Part shown: piece after piece, positions 1-5,306 of the stretch | Numbering within the stretch: position 1 is the stretch's first letter | Layout: each line of letters begins with the position of its first letter | Assembly (NCBI GenBank): GCA_046729895.1 | Contig: JBKPHP010000143.1 | Location: forward strand, 1 to 9,575 | Source: DASXBA01 sp046729895 | Lineage (GTDB): Bacteria; Actinomycetota; Thermoleophilia; Solirubrobacterales; Thermoleophilaceae | Direction of reading: 5' to 3' | Length of the DNA stretch: 9,575 bases | Program-made: the position numbers and the translations under genes | Notes under the pieces: generated by a model | Databases searched by the model: none | What the model was told of the DNA's origin: nothing | Seen by the model: the letters and a program-made list of their open reading frames with translations, nothing else

Positions 1-636
1 TTCGCGCCCCTGGGGCGATCCGTGCCCCGGCACGATCGTCTCCGCCGCCTCCACGAGCGACCCCAGGCGAGCCAGAGTGGCCCGGTAGCCGGCGAGTGAC
101 CCTCCGGGGGAGATCGTCGGGATCTCCACGTTCGAGAGATAGTCGCCGCAGACCAGAACGCCGCAGTAGCGCGCCATCAGGGCCATGCCGTCGAACGTAT
201 GCCCCTCGGCGGAATGGAGCTCGATCTCCTCGTCGCCCAACTCGAGCTTCCCGGGCACGGGCAGTGCCTGCACCTGACCCAAGGACAGCGGGGCCGAGCG
301 CTGCACGTAGAGCCGCGCGTCTTGGTCGCGCAGGTCGCGCTGTGCCGCGCCCGGCTCGCGGTGGAGCCGCTCCACGGTCGGCTCCCCCACTCCCAGGGCC
401 AGCCCCGGGAAGGCGAGCCGCCCCAGCAGGTGGTCGTAGTCGCCGTGCGTGGCCACCAGCGCGGCAACCTCGAAGCCGGCCTGCGCCAGCAGCCCGGGCA
501 GCGCCTCGAGCTCGTCCGGGAAGTACGGCGAGTCCACGAGGAGCGCCTCCCCGCCCGCGCGCAGGGCCACCGCGTTGGTCTGCCAGAGCCTGCTGGTGAA
601 GACGAGCGCGTCGCGGTGGGCCGCGGCTACGCGCAC
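1..636 (-). CDS. MBL-fold metallo-hydrolase, partial (3' end outside window)
   Basis: 212 codons are visible and the gene runs off the left edge. The predicted product is a cytoplasmic metallo-beta-lactamase-fold hydrolase of unknown substrate. In order it shows a beta-strand-rich start (TNAVALRAGGEALLVDSPYF), the metal motif THGDYDH (His64, Asp66, Asp68, His69), a third histidine in GHTFDG (His146), the bridging aspartate in CGDYLS (Asp165) and a final histidine in VPGHG (His205). This is the usual MBL ligand order, but the second His of HxHxDH is Asp. I chose the GTG at 636 because an in-frame TGA lies a few codons upstream and no other start precedes the conserved N-terminus. It begins 7 bp after the HAD gene stop, so the two are probably co-transcribed and translationally coupled. 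Glyoxalase-II-like or lactonase-like roles are possible. The fold is near certain, the function open. Confidence 0.85.
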   Translation of the reverse strand, partial: MRVAAAHRDALVFTSRLWQTNAVALRAGGEALLVDSPYFPDELEALPGLLAQAGFEVAALVATHGDYDHLLGRLAFPGLALGVGEPTVERLHREPGAAQRDLRDQDARLYVQRSAPLSLGQVQALPVPGKLELGDEEIELHSAEGHTFDGMALMARYCGVLVCGDYLSNVEIPTISPGGSLAGYRATLARLGSLVEAAETIVPGHGSPQGRE

Positions 637-643
637 CGCGCTG

Positions 644-1330
644 CTAGACGGCCTTCAGCAGCTTGGCCGCGTCGCGGAGGGTCTTTACCTCGGCGGTCGG
701 CTTCTTCTGCGCGGACTCGAGCCGTTCGCCGCGGCGGTTCACCCAGATCACTCCCGGTACCTTCTGCTTGAGCGCGGGCTCGATGTCGGTGGGGTAGCCG
801 CTTCCGATGTGCACCCAGTTCCTCTTCTTGCCTTCGATCCGGCGCGCGCACTCCTTGAAGTGCGCGGGGTCCGGCTTGTAACTACGTACCTGCTGGGCGG
901 TCACGACTAGGTCGAAGTCCACGCGGAAGTGGCGGCGCGTGGCGCCCAGCAGCTTGTCGTCGATGTTCGACAGGACGCCGATCTCGAACTTCTTGGCGAA
1001 GCGCTCGAGCTGGGCATTGGTCTCCCGGAACGGCGGCCAGGCGGGCACGCTGTTGGGTAGGAAATTGGAGCGGACCGGCTCGAGCTCCCACTCCAGCTCC
1101 TCCGCCACCCGCACCGCGGTCCGCCGCAGCACCTCCGCGTAGAGCTCGTAGGAGCCGCGCTGGATTTCCCGCTGAATCTCGATGAAGCGCGGGATCAGGG
1201 CGTCGCGGTCGATGGTGAAGCCGTCCTTGTCGGCCTCCTTCTGGAAGGCCTGATAGACGCCGCTCTCCCAGTCGATCAGCGTCCCGTAGCAGTCGAATGT
1301 GACGAACTTGACGTCTTTAGGAAGGGCCAT
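644..1330 (-). CDS. HAD-superfamily hydrolase (haloacid dehalogenase type II-like)
   Basis: 228 aa, a normal length for HAD subfamily IA. Motif I is FDCYGTLIDW, with nucleophile Asp13 and Thr17; the DxYGT form is typical of L-2-haloacid dehalogenases and relatives rather than the DxD of phosphatases. Motif II is VLSNID (Ser121), motif III SYKPDP (Lys152), and motif IV IGSGYPTDIEP (Asp182), followed by the family-typical WVNRRG segment. An alpha-helical cap lies between motifs I and II. The likely reaction is hydrolysis through an aspartyl-enzyme intermediate. The substrate (2-haloacid or a small phosphorylated metabolite) cannot be fixed from sequence. The ATG at 1330 fits the family N-terminus. 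The same frame stays open far upstream, antisense to sucC, but that part is not protein-like. No clear Shine-Dalgarno is seen. It lies upstream of the MBL gene in the same direction and is divergent from sucC. Confidence 0.88.
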   Translation of the reverse strand: MALPKDVKFVTFDCYGTLIDWESGVYQAFQKEADKDGFTIDRDALIPRFIEIQREIQRGSYELYAEVLRRTAVRVAEELEWELEPVRSNFLPNSVPAWPPFRETNAQLERFAKKFEIGVLSNIDDKLLGATRRHFRVDFDLVVTAQQVRSYKPDPAHFKECARRIEGKKRNWVHIGSGYPTDIEPALKQKVPGVIWVNRRGERLESAQKKPTAEVKTLRDAAKLLKAV

Positions 1331-1390
1331 GAGAGGGTTCGATAGGGTCCTCGCCCGCCGCCCGGCGGCCGCGCATTGTACGGAGTACCG
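1331..1390. promoter_or_regulatory. Divergent HAD / sucC intergenic promoter region
   Basis: This 60-bp GC-rich gap separates the two divergent starts. Candidate -10 hexamers are TAGGGT at 1343-1348 on the plus strand (for sucC, leaving a leader of about 36 nt) and TACAAT at 1375-1380 read on the minus strand (for the HAD gene, leader about 38 nt). If both are used, each promoter lies inside the other gene's leader. No convincing -35 boxes are visible, so this is inference from hexamer matches only. Confidence 0.3.
1382..1385 (+). promoter_or_regulatory. Shine-Dalgarno GGAG deciding the sucC start
   Basis: GGAG lies 5 nt before the GTG at 1391. It would be inside the coding region if the upstream in-frame TTG at 1376 were used. 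Together with the SucC-typical N-terminus (VDLLEYQGK), it supports GTG 1391 as the real start. Confidence 0.6.
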
Positions 1391-2530
1391 GTGGACCTCC
1401 TCGAATATCAGGGCAAGCTGCTGTTCAAGAAGCACGCCGTCCCGGTGCCCGATGGGCGGCATGCCGCCACCGTCCAGGAGGCCGTGGAGGCGGCCGAGGA
1501 GCTCGGCTTCCCGGTGGTGATCAAGGCCCAGGTCCAGATCGGGGGTCGCGGGAAGGCCGGGGGGATCAAGCTCGCCAAGAACAGGCGGGAGGCGGAGCAG
1601 CACGCCGAGGCGATACTCGGCCTGGACATTCGCGGCCTCACCGTCCGCGAGCTCTACGTGGAGCAGGCCTCGGAGATCGCCGACGAGTACTACGCCGCAA
1701 TCGTCTTCGACCGTGGCGCCAAGAAGCCCATGGCCATGCTGTCGCGCATGGGCGGCATGGACGTGGAGGAGATCGCCGAGAAGCACCCGGAGGCGATGAT
1801 CAAGCTGCACGTCGACCCGCTGATCGGCTTCGAGGACTTCCATGGCCGGCGGCTGGCCTTCGAGGCGGGGATCGCCGAGGATGTGGTCCGGCCCGTCGCC
1901 GCGATGCTCGGCAGGCTCTACGAGGTCTTCGTCCAGGAGGACGCGATGCTCGTCGAGGTCAACCCGCTGCTGGTTACGGGCTCGCGGGAGGTGGTGGCGC
2001 TCGACGCCAAGATCACGGTGGACGGGAACGCCCTCTACCGCCACGAGGACACCGCGGCCTTCCGCAATCCCAGCGCCGAGGACGCTCAGGAGCAGCTCGC
2101 CAAGGAGCGCGGCCTCACCTACGTGAAGCTCGACGGCAACGTGGGCATCCTCGGAAACGGGGCCGGGCTCGTTATGTCGACGCTCGACGTGGTCGCGCAG
2201 GCCGGGGGCAGGCCCGCGAACTTCCTGGACGCGGGCGGGGGCTCCAAGGCCGAAGCGATCGTGGACGCCGTGGACGTGATCCTCTCCAACCCGAGCGTCA
2301 CGGCCGTGCTGTTCAACATCTTCGGCGGCATAACGCGCTGTGACGAGGTCGCGCGCGGTCTGGTCGGCGCGTTCGAGCAAGTCGACGTGCGGGTGCCCTT
2401 CGTGGTGCGACTGGACGGCACGAACGACGAGGAGGGCCGCCGCATCCTCGCGGAGGCCGACCTGCCGAACGTCGAGGTGGCGAAGACCATGCTCGGCGCC
2501 GCGGCCAGGGTGGTGGAGCTGGCCGGATGA
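1391..2530 (+). CDS. sucC: Succinate-CoA ligase (ADP/GDP-forming) beta subunit
   Basis: 379 aa. This is the nucleotide-binding beta subunit of succinyl-CoA synthetase, which with SucD interconverts succinyl-CoA and succinate with substrate-level phosphorylation in the TCA cycle. The N-terminal ATP-grasp domain is evident from DLLEYQGK, VVIKAQVQIGGRGKAGG (about residues 42-58) and the metal-site motif EVNPLL (189-194). The C-terminal ligase/CoA domain has LDGNVGILGNGAGL (glycine-rich loop 255-259), a GGSKAEAI segment, NIFGGITRCD (about 308-317) and VVRLDGTNDEEG. All are canonical for SucC, and the length is close to the usual 385-400 aa. An upstream TTG at 1376 would add five residues but ignores the GGAG box. 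The TGA stop overlaps the sucD ATG (ATGA), indicating one operon and coupled synthesis of the heteromer. Confidence 0.97.
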   Translation: MDLLEYQGKLLFKKHAVPVPDGRHAATVQEAVEAAEELGFPVVIKAQVQIGGRGKAGGIKLAKNRREAEQHAEAILGLDIRGLTVRELYVEQASEIADEYYAAIVFDRGAKKPMAMLSRMGGMDVEEIAEKHPEAMIKLHVDPLIGFEDFHGRRLAFEAGIAEDVVRPVAAMLGRLYEVFVQEDAMLVEVNPLLVTGSREVVALDAKITVDGNALYRHEDTAAFRNPSAEDAQEQLAKERGLTYVKLDGNVGILGNGAGLVMSTLDVVAQAGGRPANFLDAGGGSKAEAIVDAVDVILSNPSVTAVLFNIFGGITRCDEVARGLVGAFEQVDVRVPFVVRLDGTNDEEGRRILAEADLPNVEVAKTMLGAAARVVELAG

Positions 2531-3408
2531 GCATCCTGGTCGGGAAGGAGACGCGGGTCGTCGTCTCTGGCCTCACCGGGCGCGAGGGGAGCTTCCACGG
2601 CCTGAACAACCGCCGCTACGGGACCGCGGTGGTGGCCGGCGTTACCCCCGGCAAGGCGGGGCAGGACGTAGAGGGGATCCCGGTCTTCAACACCGTACAC
2701 GCGGCGGTGGAGGAGACCGGGGCCAACACGAGCATGATCTTCGTCCCGCCCCGCTTCGCTGCCGACGCCATCCTCGAGGCCGCCGACGCGGGAGTGAAGC
2801 TCGTGGTCTGCATCACCGAGGGCATCCCCGCTCACGACATGCTCCGCGTCTACACGCACCTGCGCCGCACCGACCGCACACGCCTGGTGGGCCCGAACTG
2901 CCCCGGCGTCCTCTCGCCGAGCAAGGCAAACGTGGGGATCATCCCCGCGCACTTCTTCTCCGCGGGCAACGTGGGGCTCGTGTCGCGCTCGGGCACGCTG
3001 ACCTACCAGATCGGCAACGAGCTGGCGCAGCGCGGCTTCGGGAACTCGACCATCGTCGGGATCGGCGGCGACCCCGTGGTCGGCTCCAGCTTCATCGACG
3101 TGCTCGCGCTGTTCGAAGAGGACGAGCAGACGGAGCTGGTCGTGATGTGCGGCGAGATCGGCGGCGACGAGGAAGAGCGCACGGCGGAGTACATCGCCGG
3201 CCACGTGTCGAAGCCCGTGGTGGGCTACATCGCCGGCTTCACGGCGCCGCCCGGCAAGACCATGGGCCACGCCGGGGCGATCGTGAGCGGGTCATCCGGC
3301 ACGGCACAGGCCAAGGCCGAGGCGCTCGAGGCCAAGGGCGTGCGCGTGGGCCGCGACCCCACCGAGGTGGCCGAGGTGGCGGCCGAGGTGCTGGGGGCGA
3401 AGGTCTAG
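2527..3408 (+). CDS. sucD: Succinate-CoA ligase alpha subunit
   Basis: 293 aa, standard length. This is the CoA-binding and phosphohistidine-bearing subunit of succinyl-CoA synthetase. The N-terminal Rossmann CoA-binding domain shows VSGLTGREGSFH and VTPGKAG, then the second-half motifs ITEGIPAHD, VGPNCPGVLSP, SRSGTLTYQ and GIGGDPVVGSSFID. The active-site histidine that carries the phosphoryl group is His248 in TMGHAGAIVSG, equivalent to E. coli alpha-His246. Translation starts at the ATG within the ATGA overlap with sucC, and a GGAG about 10 nt upstream in the end of sucC may serve ribosome re-initiation. The gene ends at TAG 3406-3408, inside a CTAG tetranucleotide that also holds the stop of the convergent oxidoreductase. 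There is therefore no room for a separate terminator between them. Confidence 0.97.
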   Translation: MSILVGKETRVVVSGLTGREGSFHGLNNRRYGTAVVAGVTPGKAGQDVEGIPVFNTVHAAVEETGANTSMIFVPPRFAADAILEAADAGVKLVVCITEGIPAHDMLRVYTHLRRTDRTRLVGPNCPGVLSPSKANVGIIPAHFFSAGNVGLVSRSGTLTYQIGNELAQRGFGNSTIVGIGGDPVVGSSFIDVLALFEEDEQTELVVMCGEIGGDEEERTAEYIAGHVSKPVVGYIAGFTAPPGKTMGHAGAIVSGSSGTAQAKAEALEAKGVRVGRDPTEVAEVAAEVLGAKV

Positions 3409-4467
3409 CTAGGCTCCCGGCCCTCCGGGGTGAAGCTGCTCCAGACGGTCGAGGCCATGGCGCCTCGGTCCGGGCCGTCGTGCAGCTCGAGCCGCACCAC
3501 CCATTTCACCCACTGGAAGCCGCGACGGCCCGGCGCCACGAGCCGAACGGGCGCGCCGTGCTGGTGGGACAGGGACTCGCCGCCGACCGTTGTGGCCAGC
3601 AGGAGATCCCGGGTCTCGTCGAGCCCGAAGCTCCAGCGGTAGCCGGTGTGCGAGATCACCCGGACGTGGCTGGCGCCATGGAGGGGTCCGGCCCGCTCGA
3701 GAAGCCGCGCCAGCCGCACGCCCGCGCAAGAGCTGGCGCGAGTAGAAGCCCCCGGTGCAGTCGAGCGTCGCCACCAGCCTGTCTGGGCCGTCGAGCTCGG
3801 AGCGGGCCAGCCTCATGTCGTTCCGAACGAGGCCCGAGATCTCGAGCCGGTAGTCGTTCGGATCGAGCGGCCGGGGCCTGTCGGCCACCCACGAGGTGGT
3901 TGGGAACGAGTTGCCCTCGAACGAGTCGGCCTCGTAGGAGCCGGTGAAGCGCCGGCGTGCGCCTCGAAGCCCGAAGAACGCCGTCAGCGGCCGCTGCGCC
4001 CACCAGGCCGCGTACGCCCCGGCGGCAACGGCGCCCAGTGCCAGGAACTGGCGGCGGCCGGCCAGGTCCGCGCGCCGAATCGGCTTCGCCCTGGCGAGCG
4101 CGTGGGTGATCACGACGACCGCCAAAACGGTGCCCAGGGCGAAGTGGACGCTCAGGAGGTTGTAGCCGGCCACGGACAGATCGAGGCCGCTCGACCAGGC
4201 CACGCCCGAGACGAGCGCGAAGAGCACGACCGCCGCGGCCGACGCGCCCGCCCCGGTGTGGCGGTCCCAGAGACGCGCTCGCAGGACCCGTCGCCAGACC
4301 CGCCGCAGCTTCCAGCCCACGAAGGCGCCGAGGGCAAAGCCGCCCGCCCCGTGGAGCGCGAAGACCCAGGCATCGGCGGGCCGTCCGGCGAACAGGCTCA
4401 TCACGCCGGTGACGAACAGGAACCCGACGAGCAACGCCAGGCCCCAGTCGGTGGCCCGTGGCGTCAC
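3405..4467 (-). pseudogene. Membrane-anchored molybdopterin oxidoreductase (sulfite oxidase-like), frameshifted
   Basis: The N-terminal part holds four predicted membrane helices (about residues 8-28, 34-52, 74-92, 103-123) with His39, His108 and His122 as possible b-heme ligands. A twin-arginine-like RRQFL segment and a fifth hydrophobic stretch follow (138-155). The rest is a sulfite-oxidase-type Moco domain, with FTGSYEADSFEGNSFPTTSW, a DYRLEISGLV strand and Moco-ligand Cys237 in LDCTGGFYS. After codon 249 the protein continues in another frame, from VRLARLLERAG through HTGYRWSF, HGAPVRLVAPG and GFQWVKWV to SSFTPEGREPS, ending at 3405. Removing one base at 3720-3723 restores a 353-aa protein. 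Without it, the first frame reads nonsense to a TAG at 3409-3411. The start is GTG 4467. The family acts outside the membrane, passing electrons through the cytochrome module. A sequencing or assembly error is as likely as true decay. Confidence 0.85.
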
Positions 4468-4528
4468 GACGTCACAAAGGGTAAGCGGCGAAGGCGACGC
4501 GGGGTGGACCAGAGGACCGCGACACGTG

Positions 4529-4556
4529 GAGGGGGGCGGCTTTCGCCGCCCCCCTC
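4529..4556 (-). terminator. Strong GC hairpin terminator
   Basis: There is a perfect 12-bp stem, GAGGGGGGCGGC paired with GCCGCCCCCCTC, closed by TTTC on the plus strand. Read on the minus strand the loop is GAAA, a stable GNRA tetraloop. It lies 26 bp after the stop of the small membrane protein gene (4582) and before the Moco oxidoreductase start (4467), so it would end minus-strand transcripts. There is no U-tract, as is common for high-GC bacterial hairpin terminators. Confidence 0.75.
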
Positions 4557-4581
4557 GGTTGGAGCCCGCCCTGGGGGAGTG

Positions 4582-4860
4582 CTACGGGCGCCTGTCGAAC
4601 GTGTCCGAGCCGCGCTCGCTGTAAGACCGGGAGAAAGTCGGCTTGGGGAGCACGCCCCTCGTGCCCTCGTCGGGCCTTCCGTCGTAGCGGAGCCCGGCGG
4701 GTGCCGACGTGCTCTCGCTTTGCGCCGGCTCGTCGTCCAGGGCGATCACCAGGGCGGTCGGGATCGCCACCACGACGATTACCGCCACCACCGCCAGCCA
4801 CGTTCGGAGCCGGAGGCTCAGATCGAGGATCTGGGCGCGGGGATGTGTCAGCTGGGACAT
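4582..4860 (-). CDS. Small single-pass membrane protein, function unknown
   Basis: 92 aa. A short N-terminal segment rich in polar residues (MSQLTHPRAQILDLSLRLR) is followed by one strong hydrophobic helix (about residues 19-42, rich in V/A/I). The remaining 50 residues, DDEPAQSESTSAPAG onward, are low-complexity and hydrophilic, probably extracytoplasmic, with the segment GLRYDGRPDEGTRG. I recall similar RYDGGPEEGTRG-like tails in small proteins of Thermoleophilia, but cannot verify this here. The N-terminus has no cleavage site typical of a secretory signal peptide, so a membrane anchor is favoured. The ATG at 4860 is preceded by a good Shine-Dalgarno (GAAGGAGA), and a strong hairpin follows the stop, so this looks like a self-contained transcription unit. 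No enzyme motif is visible. Confidence 0.75.
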   Translation of the reverse strand: MSQLTHPRAQILDLSLRLRTWLAVVAVIVVVAIPTALVIALDDEPAQSESTSAPAGLRYDGRPDEGTRGVLPKPTFSRSYSERGSDTFDRRP

Positions 4861-4867
4861 GAGTCGT

Positions 4868-4875
4868 CTCCTTCC
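4868..4875 (-). promoter_or_regulatory. Shine-Dalgarno of the small membrane protein
   Basis: Read on the minus strand, GAAGGAGA lies about 7 nt before the ATG at 4860. It is the clearest ribosome-binding site in the window and contrasts with the leaderless-looking starts of several neighbours. Confidence 0.6.
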
Positions 4876-4991
4876 TCTGGGTTTCTCATGTCGCCCAGGG
4901 GGCGTGACGACTGGGTGAACGGTGTTCGAAAGGGCTGAACGCCGCTACGCGGCCGGCGACTTCGGCGTCTTGTAGCGCTATCCGCCGCGCT
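4876..4991. other. Intergenic region with weak inverted repeats
   Basis: The gap between the two small minus-strand genes holds a GCCGC-TAC-GCGGC hairpin (about 4942-4954) and a CCCAG/CTGGG inverted repeat with a 12-nt spacer (about 4894-4915). Neither is strong enough to call a terminator or operator. No confident -10 for the gene starting at 4860 was found. Confidence 0.25.
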
Positions 4992-5264
4992 TCAGCTTCC
5001 GCTGCGTAAGAGCTCCTCGGGGATGTCCTGGAGCGTGGCGAACAGCTCGTCCCGCTCCTCGCGGCCGACGAGCCCCAGCTGGGACGCGAGGTCGTCCAGG
5101 AGCTTCGCTCTTCGCTGCTCCACCTGGTCCGCCTCCAGCCCCAGGACGTCGGCGACCTCGTCGTCGGACATGCCGCGCTGCATCGAGAGGTCGAGCAGCT
5201 CGCGGCCCTCCTCGTCGATCCCGGCGAGAGCCTGGCCGAGCTCGTTCATCCGGACGGCGACCAC
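4992..5264 (-). CDS. Small sigma-region-4-like HTH protein
   Basis: 90 aa, mostly charged and helical. Residues about 22-62 (LLDLSMQRGMSDDEVADVLG, then LEADQVEQRRAKLLDDL) match the pattern of sigma-70 region 4 helix-turn-helix domains: a 'glsdeEIAevLgls.gtVksR' core followed by an arginine/lysine-rich recognition helix and a leucine-rich tail. No region 2 is present, so it is not a complete sigma factor. It could be a small DNA-binding regulator or an RNA-polymerase-associated protein. The start is probably GTG 5264, because a TAGGCT hexamer ends 6 nt upstream on the minus strand (leaderless geometry). ATG 5249 is the alternative and would drop five residues. The gene is divergent from the aminotransferase, with an inverted repeat between them. 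Real gene likely, exact role unknown. Confidence 0.7.
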   Translation of the reverse strand: MVAVRMNELGQALAGIDEEGRELLDLSMQRGMSDDEVADVLGLEADQVEQRRAKLLDDLASQLGLVGREERDELFATLQDIPEELLRSGS

Positions 5265-5270
5265 GGCGGG

Positions 5271-5276
5271 AGCCTA
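5271..5276 (-). promoter_or_regulatory. Candidate -10 (TAGGCT), leaderless start of the HTH gene
   Basis: On the minus strand TAGGCT is followed by 6 nt (CCCGCC) and then GTG 5264. This TANNNT-N6-start spacing places the transcription start at or next to the start codon. No Shine-Dalgarno precedes the GTG. Confidence 0.45.
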
Positions 5277-5296
5277 ACCGGCGACACCGGTCGTTA
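5275..5296. promoter_or_regulatory. Inverted repeat between divergent promoters (candidate operator)
   Basis: TAAC at the left end and GTTA at the right end form a perfect outer dyad with a 14-nt spacer. Inside it lies a second dyad, ACCGG-CGACA-CCGGT (5277-5291). The element spans the gap between the divergent -10 hexamers and overlaps both, so a bound protein could affect both genes. The identity of that protein, possibly the adjacent HTH product, is speculation. Confidence 0.35.
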
Positions 5297-5300
5297 TCGT
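5295..5300 (+). promoter_or_regulatory. Candidate -10 (TATCGT), leaderless start of the aminotransferase
   Basis: TATCGT is followed by GGCGCT (6 nt) and then GTG 5307. There is no Shine-Dalgarno. The spacing predicts a transcript starting at the GTG itself. Confidence 0.5.
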
Positions 5301-5306
5301 GGCGCT

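Noticed and set aside
1331..2380. Upstream extension of the HAD reading frame on the minus strand (would make a 578-aa protein)
   Set aside because: It is antisense to sucC, His/Asp/Leu-rich low-complexity translation with no family features. Family similarity begins exactly at the ATG at 1330.
2119..3270. 383-aa open frame on the minus strand across sucC/sucD
   Set aside because: It is an antisense shadow caused by third-position GC bias. The plus-strand sucC and sucD motifs are unmistakable and complete.
3700..3740. Programmed +1 frameshift in the Moco gene
   Set aside because: There is no slippery site, no stop codon at the shift and no stimulatory structure. Mutation or sequencing error is simpler.
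2340..3947. 535-aa plus-strand open frame covering sucD and the Moco gene
   Set aside because: The arginine/glycine/proline-rich translation is typical of an out-of-frame read through high-GC genes. It conflicts with both real genes.
3646..4938. 430-aa plus-strand open frame
   Set aside because: It is antisense to the Moco oxidoreductase and the small membrane protein, Arg/Pro/Gly-rich, and has no recognisable domain.
4888..4938. Tiny 16-codon plus-strand open frame in the 4861-4991 gap (possible leader peptide)
   Set aside because: It has no ribosome-binding site, no regulatory-peptide codon pattern, and no plus-strand gene downstream for it to regulate.
4942..4954. GCCGC-TAC-GCGGC as a terminator for the HTH gene
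   Set aside because: A 5-bp stem without a U-tract is expected by chance in sequence this GC-rich.
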